Assembly: GCA_963680875.1 (NCBI GenBank)
Contig: OY804579.1
Span: 30,303,804-30,367,803, forward strand
DNA: 64,000 nucleotides
Reading direction: 5' to 3'
From: Bathymodiolus brooksi
Lineage: Eukaryota > Mollusca > Bivalvia > Mytilida > Modiolidae
The notes beneath the pieces are model-generated. The model made no database searches and was not told the DNA's origin. It saw nothing but the letters and a program-made list of their open reading frames with translations. A program made the translations under genes and the position numbers. Each line of letters opens with the position of its first letter. Within the stretch, counting starts at the first letter, position 1. Positions 1 to 13,600 of the stretch are shown here, one piece after another.

Positions 1-1651
1 ATTTAATCAGTGTCAAAGTCAATATCAGATAAGACACAGGTTAGTATTTATACAGTGTCAAAGTTAATATCAGATAAGTCACAGGTTAGTATTTATACAG
101 TGTCAAAATCAATATCAGATAAATCACAGGTTAGTATTCATACAGTGTCAAAGTCAATATCAGATAAGTCATGGGTTAGTATTCATAGTGTCAAAGTCAA
201 TATCAGATAAGTCACAGGTTAGTATTCATACAGTGTCAATATCAGATAAGTCACGGGTTAGTATTCATAGTGTCAAAGTCAGATAAGTCACGGGTTAGTA
301 TTTATGCAGTGTCAAAGTCAATATCAAAATAAGTCACAGGTTAGTATTCATACAGTGTCAAAGTTAATATCAGATAAGTCACAGGTTAGTATTCATGCAG
401 TGTCAAAGTCAATATCAGATAAGTCACAGGTTAGTATTCATACAGTGTCAATATCAGATAAGTCATAGGTTAGTATTCATTGTGTCAAAGTCAGATAAGT
501 CACGGGTTAGTATTTATACAGTGTCAAAGTCAATATCAGATAAGTCACAGGTTAGTATTTATACAGTGTCAAAGTCAATATCAGATAAGTCACGGGTTAG
601 TATTCATACAGTGTCAATATCAGATAAGTCACAGGTTAGTATTCATACAGTGTCAAAGTCAATATCAAATAAGTCACCGGTTTATAAGTATTCATACAGT
701 GTCAAAATCAATATCAGATAAGTCACAGGTTAGTATTCATACAGTGTCAAAGTCAATATCAGATAAGTTATTGGTTTGTATTCATACAGTGTCAAAGTCA
801 ATATCAGATAAGTCACAGATTAGTATTTATACAGTGTCAAAGTCAATATCAAATAAGTCACGGGTTGGTATTCATACAGTGTCAATATCAGATAAGTCAC
901 GGGTTAGTATTCATAGTGTCAAAGTCAGATAAGTCACGGGTTAGTATTTATACAGTGTCAAAGTCAATATCAGATAAGTCACAGGTTAGTATTTATACAG
1001 TGTCAAAATCAATATCAGGTAAGTCACTGGTTAGTATTCATACAGTGTCAAAGTCAGATAAGTCACGGGTTAGTATTTATGCAGTGACAAAGTAAATATC
1101 AGATAAGTCACGGGTTAGTATTCATACAGTGTCAAAGTCAGATAAGTCACGGGTTAATATTTATGCAGTGTCAATATCAGATAAGTCACAGGTTAGTATT
1201 TATACAATGTCAAAGTCAATATCAGATAAGTCATGGGTTAGTATTTATACAGTATCAAAGTCAATATCAGATAAGTCACAGGTTAGTATTTATACAGTGT
1301 CAAAGTCAATATCAGATAAGTCACGGGTTAGTGTTTATACAGTATCAAAGTCAATATAAGATAAGTCATGGGTTAGTATTTATACAGTATCAAAGTCAAT
1401 ATCAGATAAGTCACGGTTAGTATTTATACAGTATCAAAGTCAATATCAGATTACTCACAGGTTAGTATTTATACAGTGTCAAAGTCAATATCAAATAAGT
1501 CACGGGTTGGTATTCATACAGTGTCAATATCAGATAAGTCATGGGTTAGTATTCATACAGTGTCAAAGTCAGATAAGTCATGGGTTAGTATTTATACAGT
1601 GTCAAAGTCAATATCAGATAAATCACGGGTTAGTATTCATAGTGTCAAAGT
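1..1651 (+). repeat. Higher-order block shared with 13815-15465
   Basis: Monomer order and private variants match those at 13815-15465 with a constant offset of 13,814 bp: for example the markers at 10, 395, 480, 865, 1129 and 1507 reappear at 13824, 14209, 14294, 14679, 14943 and 15321. Both carry the rare TTATTGGTTTGT monomer (769 and 14583), which the related copies near 13,110 and 19,128 lack. Matching stops where one copy continues CAATATCGGATAAG and the other AGATAAG. Confidence 0.8.
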
Positions 1652-1680
1652 CAATATCGGATAAGTCACAGGTTAGTATT

Positions 1681-4600
1681 TATACAGTGTCAAAATCAAT
1701 ATCAGGTAAGTCACAGGTTAGTATTCATACAGTGTCAAAGTCAGATAAGTCACGGGTTAGTATTTATGCAGTGTCAAAGTCAATATCGGATAAGTCACGG
1801 GTTAGTATTCATACAGTGTCAAAGTCAGATAAGTCACAGGTTAATATTTATGCAGTGTCAAAGTCAATATCAGATAAGTCACAGGTTAGTATTCATACAG
1901 TGTCAAAGTCAATATCAGATAAGTCACAGGTTAGTATTTATACAGTGTCAAAGTCGGATAAGTCACAGGTTAGTATTTATACAGTGTCAAAATCAATATC
2001 AGATAAGTCACGGGTTAGTATTCATACAGTGTCAAAGTCAGATAAGTCACGGGTTAGTATTTATGCAGTGTCAAAGTCAATATCAGATAAGTCACAGCTT
2101 AGTATTTATACAGTGTCAAAGTCAATATCAAATAAGTCACGGGTTAGAATTTATACAGTGTCAAAATCAATATCAGATAAGTCACAGGTTAGTATTCATA
2201 CAGTGTCAAAGTCAATATCAGATAAGTCATGGGTTAGTATTCATGCAGTGTTAAAGTCAATATCAGATAAGTCACGGGTTAGTATTCATACAGTGTCAAA
2301 ATCAATATCAGATAAGTCATAGGTTAGTATTCATACAGTGTCAAAGTCAATATCAGATAAGTCATGGGTTAGTATTCTTGCAGTGTCAAAGTCAATATCA
2401 GATAAGTCACGGGTTAGTATTCATACAGTGTCAATATCAGATAAGTCACGGGTTAGTATTCATAGTGTCAAAGTCAGATAAGTCACGGGTTAGTATTTAT
2501 GCAGTGTCAAAGTCAATATCAGATAAGTCACGGGTTAGTATTTATACAGTGTCAAAGTCAATATCAGATTACTCACAGGTTAGTATTTATACAGTGTCAA
2601 AGTCAATATCAGATAAGTCACGGGTTAGTATTCATACAGTGTCAATATCAGATAAGTCACGGGTTAGTATTCATAGTGTCAAAGTCAGATAAGTCACGGG
2701 TTAGTATTTATACAGTGTCAAAGTCAATATCAGATAAGTCACGGGTTAGTATTTATACAGTGTCAAAGTCAATATCAGATTACTCACAGGTTAGTATTTA
2801 TACAGTGTCAAAGTCAATATCAGATAAGTCACAGGTTAGTATTTATACAGTATCAAAGTCAATATCAGATTAGTCACAGGTTAGTATTTATACAGTGTCA
2901 AAGTCAATATCAGATAAGTCACGGGTTAGTATTCATACAGTGTCAAAGTCAATATCAGATAAGTCACAGATTAGTATTTATACAGTGTCAAAGTCAATAT
3001 CAGATAAGTCACGGGTTAGTATTCATAGTGTCAAAGTCAGATAAGTCACGGGTTAGTATTTATACAGTGTCAAAGTCAATATCAGATAAGTCACGGGTTA
3101 GTATTCATAGTGTCAAAGTCAGATAAGTCACGGGTTAGTATTTATACAGTGTCAAAGTCAATATCAGATAAGTCACGGGTTAGTATTTATACAGTGTCAA
3201 AGTCAATATCAGATTACTCACAGGTTAGTATTTATACAGTGTCAATATCAGATAAGTCACAGGTTAGTATTTATACAGTATCAAAGTCAATATCAGATTA
3301 GTCACAGGTTAGTATTTATACAGTGTCAAAGTCAATATCAGATAAGTCACGGGTTAGTATTTATACAGTATCAAAGTCAATATCAGATTACTCACAGGTT
3401 AGTATTTATGCAGTGTCAAAGTCAATATCAGATAAGTCACAGGTTAGTATTCATACAGTTTCAAAATCAATATCAGATAAGTCACGGGTTAGTATTCATA
3501 CAGTGTCAAAGTCAATATCAGATAAGTCACAGGTTACTATTTATACAGTGTCAAAGTCGGATAAGTCACAGGTTAGTATTTATACAGTGTCAAAATCAAT
3601 ATCAGGTAAGTCACGGGTTAGTATTCATACAGTGTCAAAGTCAGATAAGTCACGGGTTAGTATTTATGCAGTGTCAAAGTCAATATCGGATAAGTCACGG
3701 GTTAGTATTCATACAGTGTCAATATCAGATAAGTCACGGGTTAGTATTTATACAGTGTCAAAGTCAATATCAGATAAGTCACAGGTTAGTATTCATACAG
3801 TGTCAAAATCAATATCAGATAAATCACAGGTTAGTATTCATACAGTGTCAAAGTCAATATCAGATAAGTCACAGGTTACTATTTATATAGTATCAAAGTC
3901 GGATAAGTCACAGGTTAGTATTTATACAGTGTCAAAATCAATATCAGGTAAGTCACGGGTTAGTATTCATACAGTGTCAAAGTCAGATAAGTCACGGGTT
4001 AGTATTTATGCAGTGACAAAGTCAATATCGGATAAGTCACGGGTTAGTATTCATACAGTGTCAATATCAGATAAGTCACAGGTTAGTATTTATACAATGT
4101 CAAAGTCAATATCAGATAAGTCATGGGTTAGTATTTATACAGTATCAAAGTCAATATCAGATAAGTCACAGGTTAGTATTTATACAGTGTCAAAGTCAAT
4201 ATCAGATAAGTCACGGGTTAGTGTTTATACAGTATCAAAGTCAATACAAGATAAGTAATGGGTTAGTATTTATACAGTATCAAAGTCAATATCAGATAAG
4301 TCACGGGTTAGTATTTATACAGTATCAAAGTCAATATCAGATTACTCACAGGTTAGTATTTATGCAGTGTCAAAATCAATATCAGATAAGTCACAGGTTA
4401 GTATTCATACCGTGTCAAAGTCAATATCGGATAAGTCACAGGTTAGTATTTATACAGTGTCAAAATCAATATCAGGTAAGTCACAGGTTAGTATTCATAC
4501 AGTGTCAAAGTCAGATAAGTCACGGGTTAGTATTTATGCAGTGTCAAAGTCAATATCGGATAAGTCACGGGTTAGTATTCATACAGTGTCAAAGTCAGAT

Positions 4601-7220
4601 AAGTCACGGGTTAATATTTATGCAGTGTCAAAGTCAATATCAGATAAGTCACAGGTTAGTATTCATACAGTGTCAAAGTCAATATCAGATAAGTCACAGG
4701 TTAGTATTTATACAGTGTCAAAGTCGGATAAGTCACAGGTTAGTATTTATACAGCGTCAAAATCAATATCAGATAAGTCACGGGTTAGTATTCATACAGT
4801 GTCAAAGTCAGATAAGTCACGGGTTAGTATTTATGCAGTGTCAAAGTCAATATCAGATAAGTCACAGCTTAGTATTTATACAGTGTCAAAGTCAATATCA
4901 AATAAGTCACGGGTTAGAATTTATACAGTGTCAAAATCAATATCAGATAAGTCACAGGTTAGTATTCATACAGTGTCAAAGTCAATATCAGATAAGTCAT
5001 GGGTTAGTATTCATGCAGTGTCAAAGTCAATATCAGATAAGTCACGGGTTAGTATTCATACAGTGTCAAAATCAATATCAGATAAGTCATAGGTTAGTAT
5101 TCATACAGTGTCAAAGTCAATATCAGATAAGTCATGGGTTAGTATTCTTGCAGTGTCAAAGTCAATATCAGATAAGTCACGGGTTAGTATTCATACAGTG
5201 TCAATATCAGATAAGTCACGGGTTAGTATTCATAGTGTCAAAGTCAGATAAGTCACGGGTTAGTATTTATGCAGTGTCAAAGTCAATATCAGATAAGTCA
5301 CGGGTTAGTATTTATACAGTGTCAAAGTCAATATCAGATTACTCACAGGTTAGTATTTATACAGTGTCAAAGTCAATATCAGATAAGTCACGGGTTAGTA
5401 TTCATACAGTGTCAATATCAGATAAGTCACGGGTTAGTATTCATAGTGTCAAAGTCAGATAAGTCACGGGTTAGTATTTATACAGTGTCAAAGTCAATAT
5501 CAGATAAGTCACGGGTTAGTATTTATACAGTGTCAAAGTCAATATCAGATTACTCACAGGTTAGTATTTATACAGTGTCAAAGTCAATATCAGATAAGTC
5601 ACAGGTTAGTATTTATACAGTATCAAAGTCAATATCAGATTAGTCACAGGTTAGTATTTATACAGTGTCAAAGTCAATATCAGATAAGTCACGGGTTAGT
5701 ATTCATACAGTGTCAAAGTCAATATCAGATAAGTCACAGATTAGTATTTATACAGTGTCAAAGTCAATATCAGATAAGTCACGGGTTAGTATTCATAGTG
5801 TCAAAGTCAGATAAGTCACGGGTTAGTATTTATACAGTGTCAAAGTCAATATCAGATAAGTCACGGGTTAGTATTCATAGTGTCAAAGTCAGATAAGTCA
5901 CGGGTTAGTATTTATACAGTGTCAAAGTCAATATCAGATAAGTCACAGGTTAGTATTTATGCAGTGTCAAAGTCAATATCAGATAAGTCACGGGTTAGTG
6001 TTTATACAGTATCAAAGTCAATATAAGATAAGTCATGGGTTAGTATTTATACAGTATCAAAGTCAATATCAGATAAGTCACGGGTTAGTATTTATACAGT
6101 ATCAAAGTCAATATCAGATTAGTCACAGGTTAGTATTTATACAGTGTCAAAGTCAATATCAGATAAGTCACGGGTTAGTATTTATACAGTATCAAAGTCA
6201 ATATCAGATTACTCACAGGTTAGTATTTATGCAGTGTCAAAGTCAATATCAGATAAGTCACAGGTTAGTATTTATACAGTTTCAAAATCAATATCAGATA
6301 AGTCACGGGTTAGTATTCATACAGTGTCAAAGTCAATATCAGATAAGTCACAGGTTACTATTTATACAGTGTCAAAGTCGGATAAGTCACAGGTTAGTAT
6401 TTATACAGTGTCAAAATCAATATCAGGTAAGTCACGGGTTAGTATTCATACAGTGTCAAAGTCAGATAAGTCACGGGTTAGTATTTATGCAGTGTCAAAG
6501 TCAATATCGGATAAGTCACGGGTTAGTATTCATACAGTGTCAATATCAGATAAGTCACGGGTTAGTATTTATACAGTGTCAAAGTCAATATCAGATAAGT
6601 CACAGGTTAGTATTCATACAGTGTCAAAATCAATATCAGATAAATCACAGGTTAGTATTCATACAGTGTCAAAGTCAATATCAGATAAGTCACAGGTTAC
6701 TATTTATATAGTATCAAAGTCGGATAAGTCACAGGTTAGTATTTATACAGTGTCAAAATCAATATCAGGTAAGTCACGGGTTAGTATTCATACAGTGTCA
6801 AAGTCAGATAAGTCACGGGTTAGTATTTATGCAGTGACAAAGTCAATATCGGATAAGTCACGGGTTAGTATTCATACAGTGTCAATATCAGATAAGTCAC
6901 AGGTTAGTATTTATACAATGTCAAAGTCAATATCAGATAAGTCATGGGTTAGTATTTATACAGTATCAAAGTCAATATCAGATAAGTCACAGGTTAGTAT
7001 TTATACAGTGTCAAAGTCAATATCAGATAAGTCACGGGTTAGTGTTTATACAGTATCAAAGTCAATACAAGATAAGTAATGGGTTAGTATTTATGCAGTG
7101 TCAAAATCAATATCAGATAAGTCACAGGTTAGTATTCATACAGTGTCAAAGTCAATATCAGATAAGTCACAGGTTACTATTTATACAGTGTCAAAGTCGG
7201 ATAAGTCACAGGTTAGTATT
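1681..7220 (+). repeat. Two tandem higher-order units of about 2.8 kb
   Basis: Position 1681 matches 4451 (offset 2,770 bp). The offset becomes 2,821 bp further in: 3323 matches 6144 and 4221 matches 7042. The 51-bp step is the extra ATTACTCAC/ATTAGTCAC monomer region. Variants such as CAGATTACTCAC, TCAATACAAGATAAGTAATGG and ATATAGTATCAAAG occur in the same order in both units. Confidence 0.75.
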
Positions 7221-7499
7221 TATACAGTGTCAAAGTCAATATCAGATAAGTCATGGGTTAGTATTCATGCAGTGTCAAAGTCAATATCAGATAAGTCACG
7301 GGTTAGTATTCATACAGTGTCAAAATCAATATCAGATAAGTCACAGGTTAGTATTCATACAGTGTCAAAGTCAATATCAGATAAGTCATGGGTTAGTATT
7401 CTTGCAGTGTCAAAGTCAATATCAGATAAGTCACGGGTTAGTATTCATACAGTGTCAATATCAGATAAGTCACGGGTTAGTATTCATAGTGTCAAAGTC

Positions 7500-8577
7500 A
7501 GATAAGTCACGGGTTAGTATTTATGCAGTGTCAAAGTCAATATCAGATTACTCACAGGTTAATATTTATACAGTGTCAAAGTCAATATCAGATAAGTCAC
7601 GGGTTAGTATTCATACAGTGTCAATATCAGATAAGTCACGGGTTAGTATTCATAGTGTCAAAGTCAGATAAGTCACGGGTTAGTATTTATACAGTGTCAA
7701 AGTCAATATCAGATAAGTCACGGGTTAGTATTTATACAGTGTCAAAGTCAATATCAGATTACTCACAGGTTAGTATTTATACAGTGTCAAAGTCAATATC
7801 AGATAAGTCACAGGTTAGTATTTATACAGTATCAAAGTCAATATCAGATTAGTCACAGGTTAGTATTTATACAGTGTCAAAGTCAATATCAGATAAGTCA
7901 CGGGTTAGTATTCATACAGTGTCAAAGTCAATATCAGATAAGTCACAGATTAGTATTTATACAGTGTCAAAGTCAATATCAGATAAGTCACGGGTTAGTA
8001 TTCATAGTGTCAAAGTCAGATAAGTCACGGGTTAGTATTTATGCAGTGTCAAAGTCAATATCAGATAAGTCACGGGTTAGTATTCATAGTGTCAAAGTCA
8101 GATAAGTCACGGGTTAGTATTTATACAGTGTCAAAGTCAATATCAGATAAGTCACAGGTTAGTATTTATGCAGTGTCAAAGTCAATATCAGATAAGTCAC
8201 GGGTTAGTGTTTATACAGTATCAAAGTCAATATAAGATAAGTCATGGGTTAGTATTTATACAGTATCAAAGTCAATATCAGATAAGTCACGGGTTAGTAT
8301 TTATACAGTATCAAAGTCAATATCAGATTACTCACAGGTTAGTATTTATGCAGTGTCAAAATCAATATCAGATAAGTCACAGGTTACTATTTATACAGTG
8401 TCAAAGTCGGATAAGTCACAGGTTAGTATTTATACAGTGTCAAAATCAATATCAGGTAAGTCACGGGTTAGTATTCATACAGTGTCAAAGTCAGATAAGT
8501 CACGGGTTAGTATTTATGCAGTGACAAAGTCAATATCAGATAAGTCACGGGTTAGTATTCATACAGTGTCAAAGTCA
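7500..8577 (+). repeat. Higher-order unit of about 1.25 kb, copy 1
   Basis: Markers at 8041, 8168 and 8353 reappear at 9290, 9417 and 9602 (offset 1,249 bp). The offset is 1,294 bp at the left side (7523 to 8817), a difference of exactly one 45-bp monomer. Matching ends near 8577. Confidence 0.75.
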
Positions 8578-8793
8578 ATATCAGATAAGTCACGGGTTAG
8601 TATTCATACAGTGTCAAAATCAATATCAGATAAGTCACAGGTTAGTATTCATACAATGTCAAAGTCAATATCAGATAAGTCATGGGTTAGTATTCTTGCA
8701 GTGTCAAAGTCAATATCAGATAAGTCACGGGTTAGTATTCATACAGTGTCAATATCAGATAAGTCACGGGTTAGTATTCATAGTGTCAAAGTC

Positions 8794-9826
8794 AGATAAG
8801 TCACGGGTTAGTATTTATGCAGTGTCAAAGTCAATATCAGATTACTCACAGGTTAGTATTTATACAGTGTCAAAGTCAATATCAGATAAGTCACGGGTTA
8901 GCATTCATACAGTGTCAATATCAAATAAGTCACGGGTTAGTATTCATAGTGTCAAAGTCAGATAAGTCACGGGTTAGTATTTATACAGTGTCAAAGTCAA
9001 TATCAGATAAGTCACGGGTTAGTATTTATACAGTGTCAAAGTCAATATCAGATTACTCACAGGTTAGTATTTATACAGTATCAAAGTCAATAACAGATTA
9101 GTCACAGGTTAGTATTTATACAGTATCAAAGTCAATATCAGATAAGTCACAGGTTAGTATTCATACAGTGTCAAAGTCAATATCAGATAAGTCACAGATT
9201 AGTATTTATACAGTGTCAAAGTCAATATCAGATAAGTCACGGGTTAGTATTCATAGTGTCAAAGTCAGATAAGTCACGGGTTAGTATTTATGCAGTGTCA
9301 AAGTCAATATCAGATAAGTCACGGGTTAGTATTCATAGTGTCAAAGTCAGATAAGTCACGGGTTAGTATTTATACAGTGTCAAAGTCAATATCAGATAAG
9401 TCACAGGTTAGTATTTATGCAGTGTCAAAGTCAATATCAGATAAGTCACGGGTTAGTGTTTATACAGTATCAAAGTCAATATAAGATAAGTCATGGGTTA
9501 GTATTTATACAGTATCAAAGTCAATATCAGATAAGTCACGGGTTAGTATTTATACAGTATCAAAGTCAATATCAGATTACTCACAGGTTAGTATTTATGC
9601 AGTGTCAAAATCAATATCAGATAAGTCACAGGTTACTATTTATACAGTGTCAAAGTCGGATAAGTCACAGGTTAGTATTTATACAGTGTCAAAATCAATA
9701 TCAGGTAAGTCACAGGTTAGTATTCATACAGTGTCAAAGTCAGATAAGTCACGGGTTAGTATTTATGCAGTGACAAAGTCAATATCAGATAAGTCACGGG
9801 TTAGTATTCATACAGTGTCAAAGTCA
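8794..9826 (+). repeat. Higher-order unit of about 1.25 kb, copy 2
   Basis: This partner of 7500-8577 lacks one 45-bp monomer and carries small private changes, including AATAACAGATTAG near 9092. Confidence 0.72.
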
Positions 9827-10649
9827 GATAAGTCACGGGTTAATATTTATGCAGTGTCAAAGTCAATATCAGATAAGTCACAGGTTAGTATTCATACAGT
9901 GTCAAAATCAATATCAGATAAGTCACGGGTTAGTATTCATACAGTGTCAAAGTCAATATCAGATAAGTCACAGGTTAGTATTTATACAGTGTCAAAGTCA
10001 ATATCAGATAAGTCACGGGTTAGAATTTATACAGTGTCAAAATCAATATCAGATAAGTCACAGGTTAGTATTCATACAGTGTCAAAGTCAATATCAGATA
10101 AGTCATGGGTTAGTATTCATGCAGTGTCAAAGTCAATATCAGATAAGTCACGGGTTAGTATTCATACAGTGTCAAAATCAATATCAGATAAGTCACAGGT
10201 TAGTATTCATACAGTGTCAAAGTCAATATCAGATAAGTCATGGGTTAGTATTCATGCAGTGTCAAAGTCAATATCAGATAAGTCACAGGTTAGTATTCAT
10301 ACACTGTCAAAGTCAATATCAGATAAGTCATGGGTTAGTATTCATACAGTGTCAAAGTCAATATCAGATAAGTCATGGGTTAGTATTCATGCAGTGTCAA
10401 AGTCAATATCAGATAAGTCACGGGTTAGTATTCATACAGTGTCAAAGTCAATATCAGATAAGTCACAGGTTACTATTTATACAGTGTCAAAGTCGGATAA
10501 GTCACAGGTTAGTATTTATACAGTGTCAAAATCAATATCAGGTAAGTCACGGGTTAGTATTCATACAGTGTCAAAGTCAATATCAGATAAGTCACAGGTT
10601 AGTATTTATACAGTGTCGAAGTCAATATCAGATAAGTCACGGGTTAGAA

Positions 10650-13600
10650 TTTATACAGTGTCAAAGTCAATATCAAATAAGTCACGGGTTGGTATTCATA
10701 CAGTGTCAATATCAGATAAGTCACGGGTTAGTATTCATAGTGTCAATATCAGATAAGTCACGGGTTAGTATTTATACAGTGTCAAAATCAATATCAGATA
10801 AGTCACAGGTTAGTATTTATACAGTGTCAAAATCAATATCAGGTAAGTCACGGGTTAGTATTCATACAGTGTCAAAGTCAGATAAGTCATGGGTTAGTAT
10901 TTATGCAGTGACAAAGTAAATATCAGATAAGTCACGGGTTAGTATTCATACAGTGTCAAAGTCAGATAAGTCACGGGTTAATATTTATGCAGAGTCAATA
11001 TCAGATAAGTCACAGGTTAGTATTTATACAATGTCAAAGTCAATATCAGATAAGTCATGGGTTAGTATTTATACAGTATCAAAGTCAATATCAGATAAGT
11101 CACAGGTTAGTATTTATACAGTGTCAAAGTCAATATCAGATTAGTCACAGGTTAGTATTTATACAGTGTCAAAGTCAATATCAGATAAGTCAAGGGTTAG
11201 TATTTATACAGTATCAAAGTCAATATCAGATTACTCACAGGTTAGTATTTATGCAGTGTCAAAGTCAATATCAGATAAGTCACAGGTTAGTATTCATACA
11301 GTGTCAAAATCAATATCAGATAAGTCACGGGTTAGTATTCATACAGTGTCAAAGTCAATATCAGATAAGTCACAGGTTACTATTTATACAGTGTCTAAGT
11401 CGGATAAGTCACAGGTTAGTATTTATACAGTGTCAAAATCAATATCAGGTAAGTCACAGGTTAGTATTCATACAGTGTCAAAGTCAGATAAGTCACGGGT
11501 TAGTATTTATGCAGTGTCAAAGTCAATATCGGATAAGTCACGGGTTAGTATTCATACAGTGTCAATATCAGATAAGTCACGGGTTAATATTATTGCAGTG
11601 TCAAAGTCAATATCAGATAAGTCACAGGTTAGTATTTATACAGTGTCAAAGTCAATATCTAATAAGTCACCGGTTTATAAGTATTCATACAGTGTCAAAG
11701 TCAATATCAGATAAGTCACAGGTTAGTATTTATACAGTGTCAAAGTCAATATCAAAGAAGTCACGGGTTAGTATTCATACAGTGTCAATATCAGATAAGT
11801 CACGGGTTAGTATTCATAGTGTCAAAGTCAGATAAGTCACGGGTTAGTATTTATACAGTGTCAAAGTCAATATCAAATAAGTCACGGGTTAGTATTTATA
11901 CAGTTTCAAAGTCAATATCAGATAAGTCACGGTTAAGTATTCATGCAGTGTCAAAGTCAATATCAGATAAGTCACAGGTTAGTATTTATACAGCGTCAAA
12001 GTCAATATCAAATAAGTCACAGGTTAGTATTTATACAGTGTCAAAGTCAATATCAGATAAGTCACAGGTTAGTATTTATACAGAGTCAAAGTCAATATCA
12101 GATAAGGCACGGGTTATTATTCATACAGTGTCAAAGTCAATATCAGATAAGTCACAGGTTAGTATTTATACAGTGTCAAAGTCAATATCAGATAAATCAA
12201 AGGTTAGTATTTATACAGTGTCAAAGTCAATATCAGATTAGTCACAGGTTAGTATTTATACAGTGTCAAAGTCAATATCAGATTAGTCACAGGTTAGTAT
12301 TTATACAGTGTCAAAGTCAATATCAGATAAGTCACAGGTTAGTATTTAATCAGTGTCAAAGTCAATATCAGATAAGACACAGGTTAGTATTTATACAGTG
12401 TCAAAGTTAATATCAGATAAGTCACAGGTTAGTATTTATACAGTGTCAAAATCAATATCAGATAAATCACAGGTTAGTATTCATACAGTGTCAAAGTCAA
12501 TATCAGATAAGTCATGGGTTAGTATTCATAGTGTCAAAGTCAATATCAGATAAGTCACAGGTTAGTATTCATACAGTGTCAATATCAGATAAGTCACGGG
12601 TTAGTATTCATAGTGTCAAAGTCAGATAAGTCACGGGTTAGTATTTATGCAGTGTCAAAGTCAATATCAAAATAAGTCACAGGTTAGTATTCATACAGTG
12701 TCAAAGTTAATATCAGATAAGTCACAGGTTAGTATTCATGCAGTGTCAAAGTCAATATCAGATAAGTCACAGGTTAGTATTCATACAGTGTCAATATCAG
12801 ATAAGTCATGGGTTAGTATTCATTGTGTCAAAGTCAGATAAGTCACGGGTTAGTATTTATACAGTGTCAAAGTCAATATCAGATAAGTCACAGGTTAGTA
12901 TTTATACAGTGTCAAAGTCAATATCAGATAAGTCACGGGTTAGTATTCATACAGTGTCAATATCAGATAAGTCACAGGTTAGTATTCATACAGTGTCAAA
13001 GTCAATATCAAATAAGTCACCGGTTTATAAGTATTCATACAGTGTCAAAATCAATATCAGATAAGTCACAGGTTAGTATTCATACAGTGTCAAAGTCAAT
13101 ATCAGATAAGTTATGGGTTAGTATTCATACAGTGTCAAAGTCAATATCAGATAAGTCACAGATTAGTATTTATACAGTGTCAAAGTCAATATCAAATAAG
13201 TCACGGGTTGGTATTCATACAGTGTCAATATCAGATAAGTCACGGGTTAGTATTCATAGTGTCAAAGTCAGATAAGTCACGGGTTAGTATTTATACAGTG
13301 TCAATATCAGATAAGTCACGGGTTAGTATTCATAGTGTCAAAGTCAGATATGTCACATGTTAGTATTTATACAGTGTCAAAGTCAATATCAAATAAGTCA
13401 CGGGTTAGTATTTATACAGTTTCAAAGTCAATATCAGATAAGTCACGGTTAAGTATTCATGCAGTGTCAAAGTCAATATCAGATAAGTCACAGGTTAGTA
13501 TTTATACAGCGTCAAAGTCAATATCAAATAAGTCACGGGTTAGTATTTATACAGTGTCAAAGTCAATATCAGATAAGTCACAGGTTAGTATTTATACAGA

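Noticed and set aside
1507..5462. Long forward frames (271-413 codons) in the 45-bp satellite as repeat-protein genes
   Set aside because: Two overlapping frames are open at once simply because the unit is a multiple of three without stops. Frames begin and end at random monomer variants, and there is no signal peptide, promoter or unique end.
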